Below, in pieces: positions 48,001 to 60,000 of a stretch of DNA of 64,000 nt (within the stretch, counting starts at the first letter, position 1; every line of letters starts with the position of its first letter). The notes under the pieces are model-generated. The model saw only the letters and a list, made by a program, of their open reading frames with translations. It searched no databases and had not been told where the DNA came from. Source of the stretch: Aedes albopictus (taxonomy: Eukaryota > Arthropoda > Insecta > Diptera > Culicidae); the NCBI RefSeq assembly GCF_035046485.1, contig NC_085137.1, positions 349,977-413,976 on the forward strand, read 5' to 3'. The translations under genes were made by a program, and so were the position numbers.

Positions 48001-51000
48001 TCCTCGCTTCTTATGAACGTCTTCGATAATTCCTTTGAAAACTCTTGCGGCCAGTCTTCTACCTTCTCCAATTCCTATGTGAATACTTTAGACAATTTTC
48101 CGAGATCACTTTAGTATTTATAAGGTAGTAATGGATCCTTGAGAAATATCTAAAGATACTCGTCAATATACCTCTGGAGGTCATCGCAGGAATCTGAACG
48201 ATAAAATTTTACAGGAATTTGTAGAAAATTCTGACGGTATTTTTGAAGGTATTTTCAAAAAAAAATCCTGGAAACAATACCTTATATACAAAGTGGAGAA
48301 ATTTCTGAACGAATTCTTGTAGGTGTTTTTGCGAGAAATCCTGGTAGAACTCTGAAAGAATTTCTGCTGGAGTCCTTCCAGATGTTGTAGGATCATATCT
48401 GGCGGAAGCCTTGTATGGAAGAATTTTCTGAAAGGTTTCATAGAACATTTTCTCGAGTAAGAGGAATTAATGATAAGGATTACTGGGTAAAACTTCTGGA
48501 GAAATACCTGAAGGTATTTCTATAAGATTCCTCTAAATATATTCTGAAAAAATCTTGGAGGAATGCCAAGGAATCATTTGTAAAAGCTTCTGAAGAAATC
48601 TCAGAATGAATTGCTGTTGTAATCCCAGGAGGATTTCCTGGGAATTTTCCTAAAGAGACACTTGTAGAAATTTTTCAAAAGTCTCTCAATTTCTAGAGGA
48701 ATTTTTGGAAAAATTTAAAAAAATACTGGAGGAATTATTAAAAGATTCGCTGGATGCATTTTTTCGGGAATTTGGAGATTTTTTTTTAAAGAATTCTGGG
48801 AGTATTGCATGGAGAAATGGCCCCTTAGGGCATTCATAATCTACGTAAATCGTTAGGGAGAGGGAGGGGGGTCTGGCCAAAGTCTACGCTCCATACAAAT
48901 TTTCGAATTTTTGTGTGGACATAAGTCTACGTGCGGGAGGAGGAAATGCCCAGAAGAATTTCTAGAGATAACTCTGGAGTAAGGATTCTTACAGGATTTT
49001 CTGAATTAATCCTTGAATATCCCTGGATAAATTCTCGGATCCCCAGAAGATGTTAAAAAATCTTTTCATTAATTTTTGGAGGTTTTCTTGGAAAAATGCC
49101 ATGGAATAATTTCTAAAATATTCCATGATGAAATTTCCGAAGGAATCTCAAAAGGAATTTCTGTAGTTATCCATGGAGGGTTACCTGGAAATAATCCTGA
49201 GGAAACCATTGAAGGAATTTAAAAAAAAATCTCTCAATTTCCAGAGATTTTTTTTTATTCTCAAAATATCCTGTAGGAATTCCTGAAAGATTCGCTGGAA
49301 AAATTCCTGCAAGTGCCTTTTAAGAAATAACTGGGGACATTTTTGAAGGAATACTTGATGAAATTTTTGAAAGAATCCTAGGAGTAGTCACTTAAGTAAT
49401 GTATGGAGAAATCCGTGATGTAATTCCTAGCTGAATTTTAAGAAATTTATATAGCAAATCTTGATGAATTTCTAAGAAAAATCTCTGTTGCTGAATATTT
49501 TCTTTCGGTTAAATGTTGCATACTGGAAATTTGTAAGCAAAATCCCAGGAATCTTGAAAAACCATAAGGAAACTGTGGAAAGATTTCTGAAGGACTATTT
49601 TAGATATTCGCCAAGAGAAGTGTGAAGATATTTTATGATCGACAAGACTGACGGAAAATGTTTGAGAAGGAGAACCTATCTTCACATCCAGCATTCCGAA
49701 CACCGTGAAAAGGGCTACTAAGGCCTTAATCAGGCACAATAGTGTTCAGAAGAAAGGCCTTAAATAGAAATGAACTCACCATGTGTGCGCCGTTGGTAGA
49801 TTCCCAAACGTTGGAGCTGCTGTAATCTGGAACCGTGGATTCAGTTCCTGTTGAAAATAACATACGCGTATTAGGCGATCCAGGATAAGACAACATTCTT
49901 CATCGTTATTACCTGAAAACCACCGGGAGGTAGCTGTGAGCACCCGGTGGTGAACTGCAGCAATCGTGCCATTTCCGTTTGGGAAAAATTACCCACTGCC
50001 GCCCAGAACCACCCTAGCACCCTTCGGAACTCGGGCGAACCTCCGTTCACTATGTGGTTCGCTCGGAAGTCAGCGATCGAGTACTCGCCGGTTCCACACA
50101 GTAGAAGCTGCAAGTAAGAATTTATTGAAATACGGATGGAATTTAAACAAGATTCGCAGTACTTACCTCCAACTCGTTCTCATCGAATATACTCAGCAAG
50201 TTATCCGGAATGACTCCGTTCAGACCCTTCAGGAAGCTATCAATCTCCTCCCGCACGTTGTTGCACAGCCGTTGCTGTGCCAAGGCATCCAGATATTGGT
50301 TCTTGGTCGCATTTGTCACTCGGATTTTGGCTCCATTCGGAATGAGTTCAATGGTTTTCACCAGTTGACCACTCGAGTCGTAGATCTCCTCTACAAAGTA
50401 TAGTTCCAGATTCTCGCTGGTATCCAGATCCGTGTCCAAAATGTACTTGATCTTAGACAGATAGAGATCCGGATCGTCCTGCTCGAAGTACTTGTAGTGC
50501 ACTCGAAGGCCAATCAGCTGCGCCAGGAACGATCGCGAGAATCTCGCCCGCACCAGTTGCCGATAGGTGCCTCCGAGGGCACTTTCGTACAGACACTTAC
50601 CGACGACCTTCCCGGCAAACTCGAAGTGCTTCAGCTTGAGATTTGCCGGCCGATTTGGATTGGGATGAACCAGTGCTTGTCTTTTGTCATGGAATGTACA
50701 GAAAAGGCCACCACGGGGATCAAACAGTGCACTGCAGATCAACTCGAACCACTCGCGCCGGAGGCCACCCCAGTCAATACCTAAAGAAACATAGAAGGAC
50801 ACCTACTGTTTGAACCGGTCATACCATCATCCCTTCTCCAACTTACCCTGCTCCCCCTGGAATGTAACCTCGAAGTTGCCGCACCAATCGGACACGGAAA
50901 AGTGCTTGGTGGCCTTCATGCTGGACTCCAGTATCTTGTCCCGCTGCACCTTGACCGAAATCTTCTCGTGGTAGTAGTTGGAATGGAACTTGCGAACCTG

Positions 51001-54000
51001 CAAAAAAGAGTACAAAAATGAACTCCCGTGAGGTTGCCGCGTGTCCTGTTGGGTCCTGTTTGAGCGTACGAGTCTCACTTCGTGGTAGAAAAAGTCCTGC
51101 TTGTCCTTGAAGGTCTCCGAACCGCCGATGTTCTTCAGCAGGAAGTGCGTGAAGGTGGCGGCGATCACGTTTCGCTCCTTGGAGGCCAGTTCGATCTTCG
51201 GCTGGCAACCGTCGTCGATGATGAAGATCGCTCCGTGACTGTTGTTCACCTGGATGTTGGACGGCGGCAGGAAGTGGAACTGGAATAAGAGAAGAAGATG
51301 AATGGGTGATCTTCTCAAGACATTCAGTGATCGCTGATCGTACCTTCGTAGAAGGACACAACCGGAAAGTGGCGATTCGCTTTGGAATGATTTTGAGGAT
51401 CATCTCTTTGATCGTGACCTGCTTAGGGCCCACGTAACATAGCACCTTCCGTGGTTTGGACCACCGTTGTTGGCCGAAAACGCCAAATAGTTTAGCCTCG
51501 TAGCAAATGTTGTGCTTCCTTGAAGCAATATTTTTATGCACCAGCGTAGTGTCGCTGCTGCTCAGGACGATAATATCAAACTCTCCATTGGGGATCGGAT
51601 GCGCTTCGTAGCTGATGATCGCCCGTAGGCACACGGGTTCCGGGAACAGGGCGGTGAGGCTGATCCTCGAGTTGACCTTATCGTAGGAAAGCGTGATCGC
51701 GTTACAGTACTTATCACTATGATTACCGTAGAGATCGAAGATGTCGATCTTGTAACCCTTGATGGGATCGCAATCGGGCGTGAACTGACACGTATTTCCG
51801 TGTTCATCCCGTGGTTCGATATGCAGGAATGTGGGTGCTCCGGCGCAGCAGACTACGGTACTGGCCGGTCGGATCAGTCGCGATCGTCGAGCGTCCATTG
51901 GACCAGGAATGAATGTCTTTAGGAAGGGACTGCCGGCGATGTGGCTCGATCCGATCAGCACCGAAATTTTGTACTGTCCAGCAGTTCGGACGGTGAACTT
52001 GACCTTGGCAATGTTGGCATTGTTCGGATCGATCGGAGATCCCAGCTCACTGATGGTGATGATCTTGCGGGTGCCTTCGGTCACTTCCACGAAGAACTGG
52101 TCTGTATCACAGATAGGGTAGGCTTGACCGTTCCTCTGATGGAATCGCACCGTGAAGCACATGGTTCCACCGACGATGGCCGGATCTTGCCAGTCCCAGT
52201 GGACTTTGCAGTTGGCCGGTAGCAGATACTTGCCGGTTACGTACTGTAGCAGGGAATGTCGTGCTTCCGGTGCTAACGAGGGCTGTGTCATGGCCGCCAG
52301 GGTCACTAGACCTGCCACCGACACGGAGACCACCAACATTCCACCCCATGTCCAGGCGTCCTGATGTTGGCTGGATTTGACTACCGTTGACCAAAGGTCG
52401 GCCTTCAACGCCTCCAGGTTTGATTTGGATGTAGGCAGTTTTTGGCGGGCCTGGGACCAGATCGGCCAATCTTTGCCCAGTATCTGGCTGGCTCGGGAAT
52501 CCTCGAGCCAATAGACATCCTCTAGTGATGTCACCTCGATGGCCACCAATCTGAAACGAATGCGAGTGAAGCAATGTATAAGCTAATCTATCATAAATTT
52601 CAGTGTTATTTTTAGAAATGAAGTGTATATTTAGATTTTACCATTGTAAGAATCATCTTTTTGCTAAAAGAATGCAGTCAGCAATTCAAAAGCAACCGCA
52701 TCGTAGTACATCATATTTACATCGCATACCGCTGCAATATACAGAAAACCCGCAGTTATAGTTCCATACTCTCCCAAGAGCATAAAAAACAGCATAAAGT
52801 AACCATCGCAGTAACCACCGGCAATCGTCTGTTTCTGGCCTACTACGATAGGAGTTGGCGTTCCACTTCCGCAAAACCCTACCCTTTTTTTCCCTCGCGT
52901 AAAAAATGCAAGAATGCAGGAAACCGCAATCGAAAAACTAGTTCTCTTCTTCCCAGCAGTTGGTGAAATGGAAACAATTACCGGTCGAGGCTATACATGG
53001 GATTCATAATGAACCGTTTTCCCTTTCTGAGTCTGAACGAAGCATAAACGCCAGATATCCTGAATGAAATTCAAAATGGTTTTGAAATGTGGAATTTTTC
53101 AAAAAGATAAATATTTACAGAAATTCTGTACTGAAAATTAACAAAAAAAAAGGAAATCTTATCCAAGAAATATCAAATCGTCTGGCAACCCTGATACAGG
53201 CATATGTTTTCCATGAACCAATGCATTGAAAAAGGAATAGACATGTAAAAGCTTACGGAAAGTACGTGAAAATTTCCAACCCATCAAGGTTACAACACTG
53301 AATGAACGGCGTGTTTCCGGTCGTTTTTCCATCACCTCCCTCCTTTTTCTCTAGTTGCCTTCTTTCCTCCCCATATGCCATGTTTGCGTTCTGCGGATTT
53401 CCTGTTCGCGTCTTTTTACATGGGATGATGTGTGTTCACTTAGTGGGTGCCGATGTAGGCAAATTTTGGATGTGGGGTGTTAGTCTAGTGCTAGTCAGTG
53501 TTCTGCTGTGTCAAGGAAGGGTAACCTGGTTTGACATGAGGAGCAGCAATTGTAGTCTATGAATGGACTTGCACTTTTATTGTTCCATTTGTTGTATTAT
53601 CTATCATGTTTATGTCAAAAATAATAGTCATTACTTCAGATGATACTTATTTGCGGATATCCTGTGAAAGATTTGGGGATTGCATTCTTGCATACTATTT
53701 AGTAAAGCAGCAAGATCGGCGTTGTGAGTATGTCCTTTATCAATCGCCCTCTGTTAATTTGTCTTGTCACTCGCTTGTGGTTCTATCACAGTTTCTTTCA
53801 TGACATCAGTGACTTCTTGCTCCTTTGAATAGTACCCAGTCAACCAGTGATCGTATAAGATGCTGCATAAGATGTTAAAGTGGAGGCGATATGCGTACAT
53901 TTTACATGCGCCTAAATGGAGGCATGCACGTATATGGCCTCCACTTTATCATCTTATGCCACATCTTATACGATTACTGGTTGTCTGGGTATGTACTCTC

Positions 54001-57000
54001 GAGGGTACTTGGGTGAACTTGAACATCTTTTTAAATTACTTCTATAAAAAATCTTTCATGGATTTGTTAACAACAGATATAAACTCATTATTGACGATCG
54101 TAGCAGACTGTGCGCGCGAGCGGCTGCGTTTTCGAAACTTTGCTCAGCGTTGTTTTGATTATGGTTTTGATATTGTTCATTATTCACGCTTGTAAATCTA
54201 CAGGCCTGTAGATCGCGAGACTACTTAAAGGATCTTGAACATCTTTGGAAATCAGTACTATACGAAATTATTGTCCATGGACCTGTAGAATGTTGCATCG
54301 CATCTGTTATCTAATAACGACTAATTGATCACGATAGTAGATCTACAGGCCTGCATTGGATGACCTAGAAGATCCTTGGAAATCATTCTGCAAAACTAAC
54401 TTCGTTGGACCTAAAGGATACTGCATTGCATCAGTAATGTAACAACAAACCATTGATTACGCGTGCATATCTTAAGGCCTCAACTAACCGATGGTCTTGG
54501 ATGACCTTGATCATCTTCAGTTCTCTGCAGAACCATGCTTCATGAATCTGTAGGACGTTGCACGACCGTAGCAGTAATGTAACAGCAATCCATTAATTAT
54601 GCTTGCAGATCTAAGCCCTTTACACGCAAAATTTCTTGGATGACGTAGAACTCCATTGGAAATTACCCATTCATCATTCATGTACAGACAGAATAACTTA
54701 AAAATTACTCCAAAAAACCTGCGCTGTCGACACTTCTTTGTGACATGTATGCTGTTTGGGTAGTGCTTTACAGAACCATGCTCAATGTACCTGTAGGATG
54801 ATAAACCGTATCAGTAATGTAGCAGCAAGCCATTGATTACACTTGTAGTTTTAACGCCTTTACTCGCAGAAGTTCTTGGTTTGGTCTATGGATTAGAAAG
54901 ATGTTCTTTGGGAATTAGTTATCTGAATGACCATGCTCCATGGATCTATACGATGTTGCAGCGCATCAGTAATGTAACAACAATTGACTGATTACTCTTG
55001 TAGACCTTCAGGCTCTCACACGTGGAAGTTCTTGGATGACCTGGAGCACTTTTGGAAAGCATTTATATATAGAACCATGCTGCATGGACTGTTAAGATGT
55101 TACATCGCATTATGAAACAAAACAATCCATTCGTTACGCTGGTAGATATTCACGCCTTCAATCACGGAAGTTCTTGGATAACCAAGATCATATTTGGAAA
55201 TTTATTCTTTGCAGAACAATACTTCATGGGCCTGTTGGATGTTGCACTGTATCAGTAATGTAACAGCATTCGATTCATTATGCTTTTAGACCTTAATCCT
55301 ACACGGAAGTTTTTGGATGACCTAGAAACTCTTTGAATACTAGTTCTTTACAGAACCTTGTTTCATGGACCTATAGGATGTTACACCGCATCAGTAATGT
55401 AACAATAACCCATTGGTAACACTTATAGATCTTGAGGCCTTTACTCGTGGAAACTCTTGGATTCCGTATCCAGGGCAGTTCTAGGACCGTTTTAAGGACA
55501 GGCTTGTTAGAATTCCCAACTGGCCGCCTTGGCACCTACTCACGATTTCTTATTCTTATTATTACTATTATTATTAATATACTGGATCAACATTTTTTTG
55601 AACTTCTGGACGAAGTAAGGCCGGTAGATCACTGGGTCTATTCGGGTTTTCTTAACGAAGTATTTCAATCAGAGTTTACATATTCCATTGCCTAATGTTA
55701 GTTGAAGTTGCTACAGGTTTAATTGTGAAATTCTTCGATAGGTCTCCTTCGAGTTCTTGGGATATTGAACATTTCTGAACCATCGAAGTTTACATTTATG
55801 TTTGCTGTTTTTAAATGACAATTCTCTTATTGGCCCCATAGGTCATCGGAGACATCTTTAGAATATGTGTTGTCCTGAAGAAATTTTGGACGATGGGATT
55901 GAAGTCATGCCTTGACTTCAGAGAACCGTGGATTGACTACAATGAGAGTTATTTGTACGCGGAAAACAACGGTTAGCTCCAGAAACCAAGACTACTTCGA
56001 ACAGGAGTAAGTAAATTCCTCGAATAGATTCCTGAGTACCCGGGATGGCCTGGTAGAAGTCAGGTCATGAGTTCATTGAGCTGTAGATAAACTGTAATAA
56101 CATGTTTTAGCTATGTGGAACCTAAGTGCACTACATGAACTCATATCCTATCATGCGTCAATAAAAAGGTCTCTCGAAACTATTCCTAGAAAAAATTGAT
56201 GATCTAAGCGAAGTCATGCCTTGATCATTGTTGTCCATCTATGGTTCTCTGAAGTCAACTATGACTTCGTTTAGATCATCAAAGGAATCTAGGAGTAGTT
56301 TCGAGTTATTGGCACGCGGAAAACAATTTTTAGCTCCGGAAACTAATACTACATTTGACAGAAGTAAGTAAATTCCTCGACTAGATTCCTGAGTGCCCGG
56401 AATGACCTGATTGAACTTAAGCCTTGAGTTCATTGAGCTGTAGATAAACTGTAATCACATATTTTACGTATGTGGAACCTTTGTGCATTACATAAACTAA
56501 TATTTTGTCAACGAGAAGGCCTCTCACAACTATTTCTAGAAAACATTGATGATCTAAGCGAAGTCACGCCTTGACTTCAGAGAACCGTAGATGGACTACA
56601 ATAAGAGCTATTTGCACGGAAAACAACGGTTAGCTCCAGTATCCAATACTACACTGAACAGGAGTAAGTAAATTTTTCGAATAGATTCCTGAGTACCCGG
56701 GATATGGCCTGGTTGAAGTCAGGCCTTGGGGTCATAAAGCTGTAGATAAACAGTAATCACATGTTTTACTTATGTGGAACCTCTGTGAACTACATAAACA
56801 CATATTCTTTTGAAACTATTCCTAGTAAAATTTGATGATCTAAACGAAGTCATGCCTTGACTTCAGAGAACCGTAGATGGACAACGATGAGAGTTATTTG
56901 CACGTGTAAAACAACAGCTAGCTCCAGAAATCAATGCTATATCGAACAGTAGTTAGTAAATTTCTCGACTCGATTCCTGAGTACCCGAGATGACCTGGTT

Positions 57001-60000
57001 GAAGTCAGGCCTTGAGTTCATGGAACTGTTGATAAACTGTAATTACATATTTTATGTACGTGAAACCTCTGTGCACTACATAAACTCTTATTTTATCGTG
57101 TGCCAATGAGAAGGTCTCTCATAACTATTTTTAGAAGCTTTGCAAAACAAACAATTTTTCTAAGTAATAAAGACCCGGAGATGTATGAAAATAAAATTTT
57201 GCATACCCCCTAGAGCCGCCGATCGGTGAAATTTAGAATCGCATGATCCATCACCTATAAGGCCTTGGTGTCTCCAGTTAGCCTAGTGGTTAAGGCTGGA
57301 TCGCCAATTTGGAGACAGCGGGTTCGATTCCCGTTCCGGTTGAGAAGATTTTCTCGACTCCCTGGGCATAGTGTATCATTGTACTTGCCTCACAATATAT
57401 AAATTCATGCAATGGCAGGCAAAGAAAGCCCTTCAATTAATAACTGTGAAAGTGCTAAAAAACACTAAGTTGAAGCGCGACGGGTCAAGTCCCTGTGGGG
57501 ACGTAAAGACATAAAGAGGAAGAAGTAGAAGTTCTTGACAAGCCAGCAGCTTTTCCGAAAGCACAAACTTCCTAATTAATTTTATAAGTGTTTCAAAAGT
57601 GTGCCTTCTGTTTTTTTTTTAAATCACCGAACAAATGCACTGTGACAAGCACAATCTCTAGCACTGTGTATTATTGTTTGCGTCGTAAACAGTAGAGCTA
57701 GTGCTGCGATTTGTCTCTCGCACAGTTTTGAAAGCTTTCACTTATTCCCATGCGTCTATGACTCTCGGCAGAAACGAGACACAAGAAATTGACATCGTGT
57801 GAAGCATAGTATTTTTTGCACCGCACTGTGCATGCCGACAATGATCGTAACAGGCTGTGAGCGCGAGCGGTTGCACTTTCGAAACCGTCATGAGTCCGCG
57901 TTGTTTTGATCATGGTCGAATTGAAAAAAGGGCTAGTGTTGCAAATTTTGTCTTGAAAAGTGCTTATAAATTGATGTTCGGATAATTCGGTATAACAATG
58001 AGTTTGCCTTATTCCCATCAAGACGCCTGAATTCATCTTTTCAAAAAAAAAAAAAATCGTCTTTGAAACGATTCTTTCAAGACATCCTGCCTCAAAACAC
58101 TTCGTCAGAATTTCTAAATGTTTTTTTTTGTGCAATTAGTCAAAATATCCATAAGCTTAAAGGTGCCAATGACTGTTTGTCGTTATGACAAATTTTTGTT
58201 ATTCAAGCCCGACTTTCATCCAAGGTTGCTATGATTCACGTTGTGTTTGTCATTTGTTGGGCATGTTTGGCCAAATATTTGTCATGCCTAATGGGACCTT
58301 AAGTTTAAGATCATTTTCAACCGAATAGCCAATATACCAACGTTCTTCTTCTTCTTGGCGTAACGTCCTCACTGGGACAAAGCCTGCTTCTCAGCTTAGT
58401 GTTCTATGAGCACTTCCACAGTTATTAACTGAGAGCTTCCTCTGCCAATGACCATTTTGCATGTGTATATCGTGTGGCAGGCACGAAGATACTCTATGCC
58501 CAAGGAAGTCAAGGAAATTTCCTTTACGAAAAGATCCTGGACCGACCGGGAATCGAACCCGTCACCCTCAGCATGGTCTTGCTGAATACCCGTGCGTTTA
58601 CCGCCTCGGCTATATGGGCCCTTAATATACCAACGTAACCTAGACGAATAAACAACCTAATAATGTTTTGAGTGCTTGAACGTTGTCCAAACGTATCCTT
58701 GACGCCGTACTTTTACACTAACAACACCCATATTCCCTATAAAAGATCATATTGAAGTCTCCTACATCTTTCCAAGGTAACACGTTTCAGAGGACAACCA
58801 AATATTACTATATTCTGGTTGATCAGAAGCTTTGCTGTTTTGCCTTTCTCGTACACCGAAGTGTACTGAAAGGCTACATACATGTTCACTCAAAAAAAAA
58901 TCACATATACCAATCAACTCAGTTCGACGAATTAAGATGATGTCTGTATGTGTGTATGTATGTATGTCTGTGCACAAAAAAAAAGTTCACTGATTTCTAA
59001 GGCACTTCCCATTAGCCGATTTTTCGTATTATAGCGCAGTTTCGAGTTCAAAAGGAATCGCTCAAGAAACTTCTTTAGCGATTCCTTGCAGAAACTTTCT
59101 ACGGTGACTGCCATTTGAATTGTCATTTCTTCGCAACTGCGTACTGCGATTTCAGAAAAACGGTTTCTTGGGCGATTCAGGCAAGGAATTCCCCATGCAT
59201 CAAGATAGGCTGAGAAATTCCTTCTGAACTGCAAACAGCCCTTATAGCTCGAATCGAACCGGAATTTAACCGCATTGTTTGCTATATTAAAATGGTTCGG
59301 ATCGGTCGAGGCGTTCCGGAGTTATGGCCATTTCAATGATCCGGACCAACACCGGTGGAACTGGCCGTATATGAAGCTTAACCAAGCCCCATCTTGCGAC
59401 ACATCAAACTGCGGCGATGTGTGTAACCTTTAGCATGGTTGACAAATTTTGTGCGGAAATGAACACAGTAGACCAGAAATTCCACGATGTCGGCCCAAAG
59501 TTCAAGATGGCGGCTCCAAATTCAAGATGGCGGCTGTTCAATAGAGTTTCAAGCTATAATTGGTATAAGGAAGGTGTCCGAAGTCCAGAATATCTATAAT
59601 GGCGGTCGTAAATCCAATATGGCGGCGTCAAATTGAAAATGGCGACTGTTTAATGGAGTTTTAGGACCAGAAACCATGGGTACATTTGGTATGGGGAAGA
59701 GGTCTGGACTCCATAAATGGCGAGCAGAATATCCAAGACGGCGGTTGAAGATGGCTGCTGTTTAACCCTCTAATACCCAAATTTTTGATTTTGATCTAAA
59801 TATCATTTTTCGTCGTCTAAAATCGATTTAAACATGTTTTGGAAGATGATTCTTTTTAATTCTCGATTTCGTCAATTTCAGTTTTTGATTTTTCTAATTT
59901 TTATTTTTGAACATCTCCACACTTTTATATTTTTCCTGGAAGCCAATTTGGGAACCGGATTTTTTGAGATGAAAACATTTTGAGATTTTATGATTATTGT

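Larger units (their letters stand above)
42025..49779 (-). repeat. AREL1 intron filled with degenerate G/A-rich short repeat
   Basis: From about 42200 to 49500 the + strand is a continuous run of diverged variants of GAAATTCCTGAAGGAATT and TTTCTGGAGGAATTCC with no fixed period. Because the unit avoids stop codons, several long spurious frames rich in S, F, N, K, I and E occur. The array is interrupted by a small palindromic element (43070-43168), a SINE-like fragment (43640-43760), retroelement 3' ends (44766-44805, 45543-45713) and a short mosquito-type element piece (about 48826-48950). No coding sequence is supported inside. Confidence 0.85.

Noticed and set aside
42220..48880. Reverse-strand frames such as 42597-42220 (125 codons) read as AREL1 exons
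   Set aside because: They translate the repeat inside the intron. The flanking exons already join perfectly through the TCFNQL motif, leaving no place for an added exon.
51343..52574. Other long frames antisense or out of frame to AREL1 exons (for example 52574-52107 -, 51831-52121 +)
   Set aside because: They are shadows of the G/C-rich coding exon in other frames; only the spliced AREL1 frame has family motifs.
58540..58620. tRNA gene on the - strand
   Set aside because: It is the head of a Feilai SINE with a target duplication, not an isolated tRNA.
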